Assembly (NCBI RefSeq): GCF_023015615.1
Contig: NZ_JALKAJ010000002.1
Coordinates: 1,192,501 to 1,256,500 of the forward strand
Origin: Qipengyuania sp. S6317L1
GTDB lineage: Bacteria > Pseudomonadota > Alphaproteobacteria > Sphingomonadales > Sphingomonadaceae
Direction: 5' to 3'
DNA length: 64,000 bases
Shown here: in pieces, positions 26,609 through 34,439 of the stretch
How the letters are laid out: each line of letters opens with the position of its first letter
Numbering within the stretch: the first letter of the stretch is position 1
Notes under the pieces: generated by a model
Databases searched by the model: none
Told to the model about the DNA's origin: nothing
The model's input: the letters and a program-made list of their open reading frames with translations, nothing else
Position numbers and translations under genes: made by a program

Positions 26609-27340
26609 ATGTACGCTTCGTTGCGAAACGTTTCAAAAGCCGCCACCGCTTTTTGCGGTGCGATAACTCTACTGATCGCGCCAAGTGCACACGCCAATTC
26701 TTCCGCAAACACCGCCGCAGATATGACCGCTCCTGTGCGCGAAGCTCAGGCTGAAACGCTCGCTAACGGTGATGAGCGTTTTCGCGAACTGTTCGCCAGC
26801 TGGACCTCGCTCGACAGCTTGAGTTCGTCCATCGACACCCCGCCAGTTGTGGTTGAGCGTCCGACCGTTTCGGTTCCGTCGCTGACCCCTGTAAACGGCG
26901 CGCGGATGAGCAGCAGCTTCGGGTATCGCAACCATCCGGTTCGCGGCGGACGCCGCATGCACAAAGGTGTCGATCTCGCCGCGCCAACAGGCACTCCGGT
27001 ATATGCGACGGCTGATGCCATCGTTGATCTTGCCCGTTGGGGCCGCGGTTATGGTCTTTACATCAAGCTCGATCACGGCGCTGACCTCGAAACGCGCTAT
27101 GCGCATCTTTCGCGCCTTGCGGTTGCGCCGGGTGACCGCGTCGAAAAAGGCGATGTGATCGGCTATGTTGGTTCCACCGGATGGTCCACCGGCCCGCACC
27201 TGCATTATGAGGTGCGCGTGAATGGGGTTGCAGTTGATCCAATTCACTATATGGTGGCGAAACGCGAAGACGTTAAACCTGCTGAAGAGCGCATCGAAAT
27301 GATCGCTGGACGGCGCCGGGCCGGTGCTGGTGGGCAGTAA
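26609..27340 (+). CDS. M23-family peptidoglycan endopeptidase (LytM domain), exported
   Basis: 243 residues with a Sec signal peptide (AATAFCGAITLLIAPSAHA, cleavage near residue 29), a low-complexity linker and a LytM domain from about residue 93. The zinc ligands are visible: HKGVDLAAPTG (H and D near 117-121) and GPHLHYEV (HxH near 197). The domain starts with MSSSFGYRNHPVRGGRRMHKG, typical of active Gly-Gly/DD-endopeptidases that cleave peptidoglycan crosslinks. No coiled coil is present, unlike EnvC. The gene stands alone, and a series of RNA hairpins and a perfect terminator follow. Ribosome site is weak. Confidence 0.88.
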   Translation: MYASLRNVSKAATAFCGAITLLIAPSAHANSSANTAADMTAPVREAQAETLANGDERFRELFASWTSLDSLSSSIDTPPVVVERPTVSVPSLTPVNGARMSSSFGYRNHPVRGGRRMHKGVDLAAPTGTPVYATADAIVDLARWGRGYGLYIKLDHGADLETRYAHLSRLAVAPGDRVEKGDVIGYVGSTGWSTGPHLHYEVRVNGVAVDPIHYMVAKREDVKPAEERIEMIAGRRRAGAGGQ

Positions 27341-27360
27341 GTCTCGCGAACGAGTTTCCG

Positions 27361-27426
27361 CCGCTTAGTAAGCGGCACATGAAATACCCGCCTGGAAGCG
27401 GGTCGGACATTGGAGAGGGTGTCCGA
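27361..27426 (+). other. Three consecutive hairpins in the 3' region of the M23 gene
   Basis: Within 66 bases three inverted repeats follow one another: CCGCTT/AAGCGG (27361-27375), CCCGC/GCGGG (27387-27402) and TCGGACA/TGTCCGA (27403-27409 with 27420-27426). A perfect terminator follows 5 bases later. The density of structure exceeds what termination needs and suggests a structured 3' UTR or small RNA. No known RNA family recognised. Confidence 0.35.
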
Positions 27427-27430
27427 TATG

Positions 27431-27458
27431 GGCGGCGGGTTTTCCCGCCGCCTTTTTT
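27431..27458 (+). terminator. Rho-independent terminator, perfect 9-bp stem
   Basis: GGCGGCGGG (27431-27439), loop of four T, CCCGCCGCC (27444-27452), then six T. It ends the M23 transcript or the structured RNA before it. Confidence 0.9.
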
Positions 27459-27636
27459 CTTGTTTCCGTGAGTCACGGTGGTGCTCATTTCTCCTGCAAG
27501 GGGGCTCTCCTTCCAAATTGAGTTTATCTCACAAATCGCTTGAGCAGCACGACGCTTGCGTTAGGTTGCTAGAAGAGACTGTTCGCGCGGCCCCAGTCAC
27601 ACCTGGGACCGGTCAGCGACTGCGATGGAGAGAGAA

Positions 27637-29175
27637 ATGAGCATGCACCCGATCGCCCACGCGGCGGCGCGTCCCGACCATCCTGCCGTCATAATGGCAG
27701 GCAGCGGTGAGCAGATCACATTCAAGCAAATGGATGAAGCCTCCAATCGCTTTGCTCAGCTGCTTCGTGACCGCGGCTTTGAAGGCGGAGATGCTTTTGG
27801 CGTCTTGCTTGAAAACCGGATCGAGTATTTCACTCTCATCTGGGGGTCACAGCGATGCGGGGCAATGTTGGTGCCGGTGTCGACCCGCCTGACTGCGCCG
27901 GAGATCTCTTATATCCTGCGCGATTCAGAGGCGAAGCTGCTCATCACCTCGACCGCCTATGCCGATGTCGTCGAGGGTATCAGGGCCGAGCTTCCCGATC
28001 TCGAGATTCTGGTCGCAGACAGCGGCGGCGACGATGATTTTGGCGCGGTCCTGCAAGATTATTCAGCGGACGCCATCCCGGTGACGAGCCCGGGTCAGGT
28101 GATGCTGTATTCATCGGGCACGACGGGGCGCCCCAAGGGCGTGCGCCCCGCGCCGCCAGCGGAACAGGATATTCAGGCGCCGGTCCCACTGATGGGTTTG
28201 GCCACCATGGGCGCAGGGATGCCTGCAGACGGGTCGATGGTCTATCTCTCGCCCGCGCCGCTTTATCACGCGGCCCCCATTGGCTGGGCATCAACCGCGC
28301 ATCGCTTGGGCGGCACGGTTGTGGTGATGGAGAAGTTTGATCCCGAAGATGCGCTTGCCGCTATCGAGAAATACAAGATCACCGACAGCCAATGGGTGCC
28401 GACCCATTTCGTGCGCTTCCTCAAGCTCGATCAAGAGGTGCGCTCACGCTACAACCTGTCGAGCCACCAGCGCGCGCTTCACGCAGCTGCCCCTTGCCCT
28501 GTTCCGATCAAACAGGAGATGATCAAATGGTGGGGGCCGATCATCAATGAATATTACGCCGGATCCGAAGGCATCGGCATGACTCTGGTCAAGTCCGAGC
28601 AATGGCTCGAACACCCCGGAACCGTCGGCGTTCCGATCTATGGCAAGCTGCACATTTGCGGAGCCGATGGCGAAGAGGTTCCCGCTGGCACCGATGGCCT
28701 CATCTATTTCGAAAACGATCTTCTGCCGAGCTATCACAAGGACCCCGAGAAAACGAAAGAAGCGATGCACGCGAAGGGCTGGATGACCCTGGGCGATATC
28801 GGCCATGTGAATGAGGCGGGCTACCTCTTCCTCACCGATCGCAAGAGCCACATGATCATCTCTGGCGGGGTCAATATCTACCCGCAGGAGATTGAGAACC
28901 TGCTGGTTACGCACGACAAGGTGATGGACGCAGCCGTTATCGGAGCCCCGTGCCCGGAGCTTGGAGAGAAGGTGGTGGCTGTTGTCCAACCGATCGACAT
29001 GGCCGATGCGGGCGATGCGTTTGAGGCTGAGCTTCGCGATTTCCTTGCGCCGAACCTTGCGCGCATCAAAATGCCCAAGCAGTTCGACTTCCGCCCCGAT
29101 TTGCCTCGCGAGGCCAACGGCAAGCTCTACAAACGCGAATTGCGCGATGAATATGCTGCCAAGGCGGAAGCGTAA
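27637..29175 (+). CDS. Acyl-CoA synthetase (AMP-forming, FadD-like)
   Basis: 512-residue ANL-superfamily ligase that activates a carboxylic acid as acyl-AMP and then acyl-CoA. Visible are the P-loop-like YSSGTTGRPKGVRP near 157, EYYAGSEGIGMT near 310, GWMTLGDIGHVNEAGYLFLTDRKSHMII near 382-410 (A7/A8) and the catalytic Lys in ANGKLYKREL near 494. ATG 27637 is chosen because GGAGAG lies 8 bases upstream; an earlier ATG (27625) overlaps that site. A P450 gene starts 3 bases after the stop, so the two form an operon. Substrate is open: fatty, cyclic or terpenoid acids are all possible. Confidence 0.88.
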   Translation: MSMHPIAHAAARPDHPAVIMAGSGEQITFKQMDEASNRFAQLLRDRGFEGGDAFGVLLENRIEYFTLIWGSQRCGAMLVPVSTRLTAPEISYILRDSEAKLLITSTAYADVVEGIRAELPDLEILVADSGGDDDFGAVLQDYSADAIPVTSPGQVMLYSSGTTGRPKGVRPAPPAEQDIQAPVPLMGLATMGAGMPADGSMVYLSPAPLYHAAPIGWASTAHRLGGTVVVMEKFDPEDALAAIEKYKITDSQWVPTHFVRFLKLDQEVRSRYNLSSHQRALHAAAPCPVPIKQEMIKWWGPIINEYYAGSEGIGMTLVKSEQWLEHPGTVGVPIYGKLHICGADGEEVPAGTDGLIYFENDLLPSYHKDPEKTKEAMHAKGWMTLGDIGHVNEAGYLFLTDRKSHMIISGGVNIYPQEIENLLVTHDKVMDAAVIGAPCPELGEKVVAVVQPIDMADAGDAFEAELRDFLAPNLARIKMPKQFDFRPDLPREANGKLYKRELRDEYAAKAEA

Positions 29176-29178
29176 ATC

Positions 29179-30468
29179 ATGAGCGCGCCAGCAGTTCTTC
29201 CCGAAGAGACCGCCCGCCAGATCATCGCACCGACCAGCTATGGCGAATGGCACGGCATTCTCGACGTGTTCGACCGTCTTCGCGAAGAAATGCCGGTGGC
29301 GAAAGTCGTTGCCGAGGATGACAGTTTCGAACCCTTCTGGCTCATCACAAGGTACGAAGACGTGATGCGCATCTCGAAGGACAATCGGGCCTTCCTCAAC
29401 AACCCCAAACCCGTGGTTTTCGCAACGCGCGAGGCCACCGCTTTCTCGCAGGCGGCGACCGGCTCTGACATGCTGGTCGACAGCCTCGTGGTGTTCGATG
29501 CGCCAATCCACCCCAAGTATCGCAAGCTCACCATGGACTGGTTCATGCCGCGCAATCTGGCAAAGATCGAAGCCGAGATCCGCAACCTTGCGCATCGCAC
29601 GGTGGACCGGATGATCGAAGCAGGGCCCGAAGTGGACTTCGTCAAAGAGGTTTCCGGCCCCTATCCCTTGCACGTCGTGATGCAGATCCTTGGCGTGCCG
29701 GAAGAAGACGAGCCGCGCATGATGATGCTCACGCAGCAGATGTTCGGCGGGCAGGATGCTGACCTTTCGGGCACGGGCATGGAGAATATGAGCCCCGAAC
29801 AAGTGCTCCAGCTGGTGTCGGGCGCGGTGAAGAGTTTTGAAGACTACTTCACCGCTCTGGCCGATGATCGCCGCGCCAACCCCACCGACGATGTGGCAAG
29901 CGTCATTGCCAATGCGCTCGTCGATGGAAAGCCGCTGCCGCCGCGCGATCTGGCGGGTTATTACATCATCGTCGCGACCGCCGGGCACGACACCACCAGC
30001 GCATCGACCGCAGGGGCAATGATGGCGCTTGCCAATGATCCGGAGCAGTGGGCGCGGGTCAAAGCGGACCGTTCGCTCCTTCCCGGCATTGTCGAAGAGG
30101 CAATCCGCTGGACCTCTCCTGTGCAGCATTTCATGCGCACGGCGGCCGAGGACGTTGAAGTGGGCGGGCAAGAGATAAAGGCGGGCGACTGGATGATGAT
30201 CAACTATGTTGCGGCCAATCACGATCCTGCTCAGTTCGAGAACCCGCGTAAATTCGATGCCGCCCGCTCTCCCAATCGCCACCTTGCCTTTGGCGCAGGG
30301 GCGCACCAGTGCCTTGGCCTGCACCTTGCGCGGCTGGAAATGCGCATATTGTTCGAGGCGCTGCTGGACCGGGTCGAGAAAGTCGCGCCTGCTGGCGAGG
30401 CGAAGCGGTCAAACAGCACCTTTGTCGGTGGACTGAAGACGCTGCCATTGCGGATAACGCCCGCTTGA
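29179..30468 (+). CDS. Cytochrome P450 (class I, bacterial)
   Basis: 429-residue soluble P450 with I-helix VATAGHDTTSASTAGAM near 266-282, K-helix EEAIRW near 310, and heme loop FGAGAHQCLGLHLARLEMR with the Cys near 378. It is a different subfamily from the CYP153 at 241-1578; the overall pattern resembles the CYP108/CYP111-type terpene hydroxylases, but I cannot fix the family. It starts 3 bases after the acyl-CoA ligase, implying a hydroxylation plus CoA-activation pathway. No ferredoxin is adjacent; the reductase at 6237-7499 might serve it. Confidence 0.88.
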   Translation: MSAPAVLPEETARQIIAPTSYGEWHGILDVFDRLREEMPVAKVVAEDDSFEPFWLITRYEDVMRISKDNRAFLNNPKPVVFATREATAFSQAATGSDMLVDSLVVFDAPIHPKYRKLTMDWFMPRNLAKIEAEIRNLAHRTVDRMIEAGPEVDFVKEVSGPYPLHVVMQILGVPEEDEPRMMMLTQQMFGGQDADLSGTGMENMSPEQVLQLVSGAVKSFEDYFTALADDRRANPTDDVASVIANALVDGKPLPPRDLAGYYIIVATAGHDTTSASTAGAMMALANDPEQWARVKADRSLLPGIVEEAIRWTSPVQHFMRTAAEDVEVGGQEIKAGDWMMINYVAANHDPAQFENPRKFDAARSPNRHLAFGAGAHQCLGLHLARLEMRILFEALLDRVEKVAPAGEAKRSNSTFVGGLKTLPLRITPA

Positions 30469-30476
30469 AAGGCGGC

Positions 30477-30532
30477 TTGGTTGAAGCGGGTTTAGTTGAT
30501 GAAACACCTTCGTGGCGCAGGGCTTCAACCAA
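30477..30532. repeat. 11-bp perfect inverted repeat after the P450 gene
   Basis: TTGGTTGAAGC (30477-30487) and GCTTCAACCAA (30522-30532) are exact inverse complements, separated by 34 bases, starting 9 bases after the P450 stop. A smaller CAC-CTTC-GTG hairpin lies inside the loop. No T run follows, so it is not a standard terminator; it may stabilise the mRNA 3' end or act as a Rho-linked site. Confidence 0.5.
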
Positions 30533-30828
30533 TCAATGAACCAGGCCGGCCAAGACACCGTGTAGGAAATATCGGCCAAACACGCCGTAAGTAAGCTTCA
30601 TATATGGTGAAGGATTTGCAACAATTCAAGGTGTGATGCGCAATATCTAATCACTATACGAATTATTGAAACAACATTACCGATTTTGCTGTCTTTTTCC
30701 AACAACATCTGTTAATACCACATTCACGGGATGCAATTGGACGCGCGCCGCTTTTTGTGAAGGTGGAGGCGTTTTTACGAGATCAATGTTCGTGAAGACC
30801 GCCTCCCTTTATGAAAGGAGGTGAGTTT
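30533..30828. other. AT-rich intergenic region upstream of yqiJ-flotillin
   Basis: About 300 bases without a supported gene, visibly richer in A and T than the surroundings (30600-30730 especially). It presumably carries the promoter of the yqiJ-flotillin operon. I could not fix -35/-10 boxes and saw no further long repeat. A strong AAGGAGGTGA ribosome site lies at its end. Confidence 0.4.
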
Positions 30829-31470
30829 ATGACATTGCTAGAAGCCCACAATCTGCCTTTTGCCGGGGCGGCGATATTGCTGATCTTTATCGCCCTCGCG
30901 CAGCTTATCGGTATGGGCGACATTTTCGACGGTGCCGACGCCGATCTCGATGTCGACCTGGACGCTGATCTGGATGTTCAGGGCGGCGGCCTTATCAACT
31001 CGGCGTTGGCCCTTCTGGGGTTCGGCCATGTGCCCTTTCTGGTCTGGCTCGCGGTGCTGTTGTTCGCTTTTGCAGGCATCGGCGTTGCAATTCAGCAGAC
31101 TTTGATCGGAACGCTCGGCGCACCCTTGCCCGGCTGGCTGGCCGCAATTGGGGCGGGGGCGGCTGCGCTTCCGGTGACGGGCGCGCTCACACGGCCATTG
31201 GCGCGCATCCTGCCGCAAGATGAAACCAGCGCGGTCGGATTGGGAAGCCTCCTTCGACGCGATGCTGAAATACAGATCGGCGAGGCGAGCGCAGGATCGC
31301 CCGCGCGCGCCAAAGTGATCGATGCCCACGGCCAGCCACACTTTGTCATGGTTGAGCCAAACGATCCGGAAACGACGCTTAAACAGGGCGAAACCGTCAT
31401 GCTTGTGCGCCGCGAGGGGGAGACGTTTTACGGCGTGCAATATGAAAATCCGATGTTGGCCCTGAATTGA
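30829..31470 (+). CDS. yqiJ: YqiJ-like inner-membrane protein with NfeD/OB-fold tail
   Basis: 213 residues. Predicted membrane helices are near 10-30 (AGAAILLIFIALAQLIGMG), 65-88 (VPFLVWLAVLLFAFAGIGVA) and 92-120 (LPGWLAAIGAGAAALPVTGAL), with a C-terminal soluble OB-like domain (GEASAGSPARAKVID to GVQYENP). Between helices 1 and 2 is a striking acidic loop with alternating Asp (DADLDVDLDADLDVQ). YqiJ is the usual partner of the YqiK flotillin, whose gene follows 136 bases later. ATG 30829 is chosen over 30811 because AAGGAGGTGA lies directly upstream. Probable role is in flotillin membrane microdomain organisation (from the family). Confidence 0.82.
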   Translation: MTLLEAHNLPFAGAAILLIFIALAQLIGMGDIFDGADADLDVDLDADLDVQGGGLINSALALLGFGHVPFLVWLAVLLFAFAGIGVAIQQTLIGTLGAPLPGWLAAIGAGAAALPVTGALTRPLARILPQDETSAVGLGSLLRRDAEIQIGEASAGSPARAKVIDAHGQPHFVMVEPNDPETTLKQGETVMLVRREGETFYGVQYENPMLALN

Positions 31471-31512
31471 TGGCCCTGAACTGATGACCCTGAATTAACG
31501 GTCCTGAACTAA
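31457..31512 (+). repeat. Four imperfect 14-bp tandem repeats at the yqiJ stop codon
   Basis: Units 31457-31470, 31471-31484, 31485-31498 and 31499-31512 share the pattern TGRCCCTGAAYTRA with a few substitutions. The first unit contains the last codons and the stop of yqiJ; each later unit also ends in TGA or TAA. The degenerate copies indicate past slippage duplication. Copy changes would not alter the protein. Confidence 0.8.
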
Positions 31513-31606
31513 CGCGGTCATCAACAAAACCTGATCACGCGCTCAGCGGCAGCGTCCACGCACAGCCGACCGCCAAAAGCGCAAAGACAAATGCAATGGA
31601 GGGAAT

Positions 31607-33364
31607 ATGGAAAGCTTACTTGAAATCGCGATTTGGATTGGCCTGGCCTTTGTGGTCCTGCTCGTCATCTTCATCGTGCTCACCTCGCTCTACAAGCGCG
31701 CATCGAAAGAAATCGCCTTTGTGCGAACCGGTGTCGGCGGTGAGAAAGTCGTAATGAACGGGGGCGCGCTTGTGCTGCCCGTCTTCCACGAAACCATGCC
31801 GGTCAATATGAACACGCTGGTGCTCAGCGTGGTGCGCCGTGATGGCGAGGCGCTTATCACGCTCGACCGCTTGCGGATCGACGTGAAGGCGGAGTTTTAC
31901 GTCCGCGTTCGCCCTGATGCAGGCGCAATTGCGATGGCGGCGCAAACGCTTGGCCAACGCACGATGCAGCCCGAAATGCTCAAAGACCTTGTCGAAGGCA
32001 AATTCGTCGACGCGCTGCGGTCTGTGGCGGCTGGAATGAGCATGAACGAGTTGCACGAACAGCGCGCCGACTTTGTGCAAAAGGTGCAGCAAGTGTCCTC
32101 GAACGACCTTGCGATGAACGGTCTGGAACTGGAATCGGTCTCGCTCACCGGTCTCGACCAGACAAGCATCGAGCACTTCAACGCCAACAACGCGTTTGAC
32201 GCCGAGGGTCTGACCAAGCTCACCGAACAGATCGAGGCGCGCAAGAAGCTGCGCAACGATATCGAGCAGGACACCCGCGTCCAGATGGAGACGAAGAACC
32301 TTGAAGCGGATCAGCGAAGCTTCGAGATCAGCCGTGACACCGAGTATGCCCGGCTTGGCCAGGAGCGCGAAGTCGAAGTGCGGCGCGCCTCGCAAATGTC
32401 GGAAATCGCGCGCGAACAGGCAGAGCGCCAGCGCGAAGCCGATGCGGCCAGGATTGAGGCCAAAAAGCAGGTCGATGCGCAGCAGATCGAGGCCGACCGT
32501 CTCGTTGAAGAAGCTCGCATCGACCAGCAACGCGCCCTCGAAATCGCCCGTCAGGAGCAGCAGATCGAGGTCCAGAACAAGTCGCGCGAGGAAAGCCAGG
32601 CCAAGGCCGAGGCTGATGCCGCAAGGGCTTTGGCCGTGGCAGCGGAAGAGCAGGTTGTGACGTCGCGTGAGAGCGAGATTGCCGAGCGGAGCAAGAAAAT
32701 CGAACTGATCGAAGCGACCAAGCAAGCCGAGCGTGACGCGATTTCGATCAAGGTCGAGGCGGAAGCGGAGAAAGACGCAGCGACCAACCGCGCAGAGGCC
32801 TCACGTCTCGAAGCCAAGGGTCAGGCGGATGCTGAAATCCTTCGCGCCGAAGCGGACCGTGTGCGCTTTGAAGTTGAGGCCGCTGGTCAACAGGCGGTCA
32901 ACGAGGCGGCGAACATCCTTTCGATGGATCAGATCAGCCTGCAAACGAAGCTGGCTCTTCTCAAGGTGCTGCCGGAAGTCATCCGTGAAAGCGCCAAGCC
33001 GATGGAGGCCATCGATTCGATCAAGATCGTTCAGGTCGACGGGCTTACCAACAATGGCGGCGGTTCTTCCGGCGCGCCTGGCGCCAACGGCTCCGGAGGC
33101 GGCTCGGGAAACTTGGCAAGTGACGCGGTTTCCGCAGCGCTCGCCTACCGCGCTCAGGCTCCGGTCCTCGACGGGCTGATGAAAGAGCTTGGCCTTGATG
33201 GGTCATCGCTTGGCAGCCTTGCCCAAGGTGCAGCGGCGGAAGTCGCTCCTGCCAATGATCGGCCTGCAGACAAATCGCTCGCCGAGATCATGAGCGATGT
33301 CGCAGAACAAGTCGAAGAGGCCGAAGAACGCCACGGCAAAGATGAAGGCGAAGCGGCCGAGTAA
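31607..33364 (+). CDS. yqiK: Flotillin (YqiK/FloT family)
   Basis: 585 residues. A single N-terminal membrane helix (IAIWIGLAFVVLLVIFIVLTSLY, near 7-29) anchors an SPFH/PHB domain (about 30-200). A long Ala/Glu/Arg-rich coiled coil follows (about 215-440, with many EA and AE repeats), then the conserved LQTKLALLKVLPEVI segment near 450 and a Gly/Ser-rich linker leading to a short acidic tail. Flotillins oligomerise in membrane microdomains. GGAGG precedes the ATG. The upstream yqiJ completes the conserved pair known from E. coli. A palindromic terminator follows at 33381. Confidence 0.93.
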   Translation: MESLLEIAIWIGLAFVVLLVIFIVLTSLYKRASKEIAFVRTGVGGEKVVMNGGALVLPVFHETMPVNMNTLVLSVVRRDGEALITLDRLRIDVKAEFYVRVRPDAGAIAMAAQTLGQRTMQPEMLKDLVEGKFVDALRSVAAGMSMNELHEQRADFVQKVQQVSSNDLAMNGLELESVSLTGLDQTSIEHFNANNAFDAEGLTKLTEQIEARKKLRNDIEQDTRVQMETKNLEADQRSFEISRDTEYARLGQEREVEVRRASQMSEIAREQAERQREADAARIEAKKQVDAQQIEADRLVEEARIDQQRALEIARQEQQIEVQNKSREESQAKAEADAARALAVAAEEQVVTSRESEIAERSKKIELIEATKQAERDAISIKVEAEAEKDAATNRAEASRLEAKGQADAEILRAEADRVRFEVEAAGQQAVNEAANILSMDQISLQTKLALLKVLPEVIRESAKPMEAIDSIKIVQVDGLTNNGGGSSGAPGANGSGGGSGNLASDAVSAALAYRAQAPVLDGLMKELGLDGSSLGSLAQGAAAEVAPANDRPADKSLAEIMSDVAEQVEEAEERHGKDEGEAAE

Positions 33365-33380
33365 ACCCTAGAAACAACCG

Positions 33381-33420
33381 TCACCCCGGATCAAGTCCGG
33401 GGTGACGTATTTTTATTTTA
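33381..33420. terminator. Bidirectional terminator made of a 10-bp palindromic element
   Basis: TCACCCCGGA (33381-33390), loop TCAAG, TCCGGGGTGA (33396-33405), followed by TATTTTTATTTT. It lies between the convergent flotillin and galU genes and overlaps the galU stop. The same CCCCGGA..TCCGGGG palindrome is, to my knowledge, a recurrent intergenic repeat in sphingomonads; this cannot be tested from one copy. Confidence 0.75.
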
Positions 33421-34291
33421 ACAGCCTCTGCGCCATCGCCCTTACATCAGCACCCATGTCATCGCGCTCCAGCGCCAGTGCCAATGTCGCCTCGACGAAG
33501 CCCAGCTTGCTGCCGCAGTCATAGCGATTGCCGTCGAAGGTCACCGCGTGGAAGGGCTGGTCGCCGATCATCTTGGCCATCGCATCGGTGAGCTGGATCT
33601 CGCCGCCTGCGCCTTTTTCCTGCGTCTCCAATGTGCGCATGACTTCGGGTTGCAGGATGTAGCGGCCTGAGACGATCTTGTTCGAGGGAGCCTCGGCCAC
33701 AGGGGGCTTTTCGACAAGGCCGGTGACCTCGGTCAAAGCGCCTTTTTCGGCGCCCGGCGCAATCACGCCATAGCTGGAGACTTCCTCCATCGGCACTTCG
33801 AGCACGCTGATAAGGTTGCCGCCGACCTCTTCATAGGCATCGACCATCTGTTTCATGCAGCCGGTCCCGCCTTGTCTGCCGATCATCAGCTCATCGGGGA
33901 GGAAGATCGCAAAGGGTTCATCGCCGACGATAGCGCGCGCGCACCAGATCGCGTGGCCAAGGCCCAAGGGCACTTGCTGGCGCACGGTGATGATGTCGCC
34001 CGGCGTGGCGCGGGTCGGCTCCAAAACGTCCATGTCCTTGCCGCGCGCGCTCATCGTGTCTTCGAGTTCATAGGCGACATCGAAATGCTCGACGATTGCC
34101 GTCTTGCCCCGTCCGGTCACGAAGATCATCTGCTCGATCCCCGCCTCGCGCGCTTCGTCCACTGCATACTGGATCAGCGGACGGTCGACGATGGGAAGCA
34201 ATTCCTTCGGGATCGCCTTGGTCGCGGGCAGGAAGCGGGTGCCGAGCCCGGCGACAGGAAAGACAGCTTTGCGAATGGGTTTCTGGCTCAT
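33413..34291 (-). CDS. galU: UTP-glucose-1-phosphate uridylyltransferase
   Basis: 292-residue nucleotidyltransferase making UDP-glucose for exopolysaccharide, LPS and glycosylation. The nucleotide-binding start AVFPVAGLGTRFLPATKAIPKE is at residues 9-30. Other family blocks are EQMIFVTGRGK near 55, PLGLGHAIWCA near 110, FLPDELMIG near 130 and FDGNRYDCGSKLGFVEA near 260. The open frame reaches 34330, but ATG 34291 gives the normal N-terminus. Convergent with flotillin; sugar supply fits the EPS transferase at 44687-46090 and the glycosylation genes near 60-62 kb. Confidence 0.94.
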   Translation of the reverse strand: MSQKPIRKAVFPVAGLGTRFLPATKAIPKELLPIVDRPLIQYAVDEAREAGIEQMIFVTGRGKTAIVEHFDVAYELEDTMSARGKDMDVLEPTRATPGDIITVRQQVPLGLGHAIWCARAIVGDEPFAIFLPDELMIGRQGGTGCMKQMVDAYEEVGGNLISVLEVPMEEVSSYGVIAPGAEKGALTEVTGLVEKPPVAEAPSNKIVSGRYILQPEVMRTLETQEKGAGGEIQLTDAMAKMIGDQPFHAVTFDGNRYDCGSKLGFVEATLALALERDDMGADVRAMAQRLLK

Positions 34292-34439
34292 GGGAAAGGC
34301 GTTTCCTCGGTGAAAATAGGTCTGGTCCAATCCGTGCCGCCTGCGCGTCCCAACGTCAATGCTGCGGATGGCACCTGCTTGTTCAGTTGCGCGATAGCGA
34401 GCTTTCGTTAAGGCTCGATTTCAGGTTAAGGGAAGCGGC

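Noticed and set aside
28444..30324. Minus-strand frame of 626 codons opposite the acyl-CoA ligase and P450
   Set aside because: Antisense shadow spanning two real genes and their junction.
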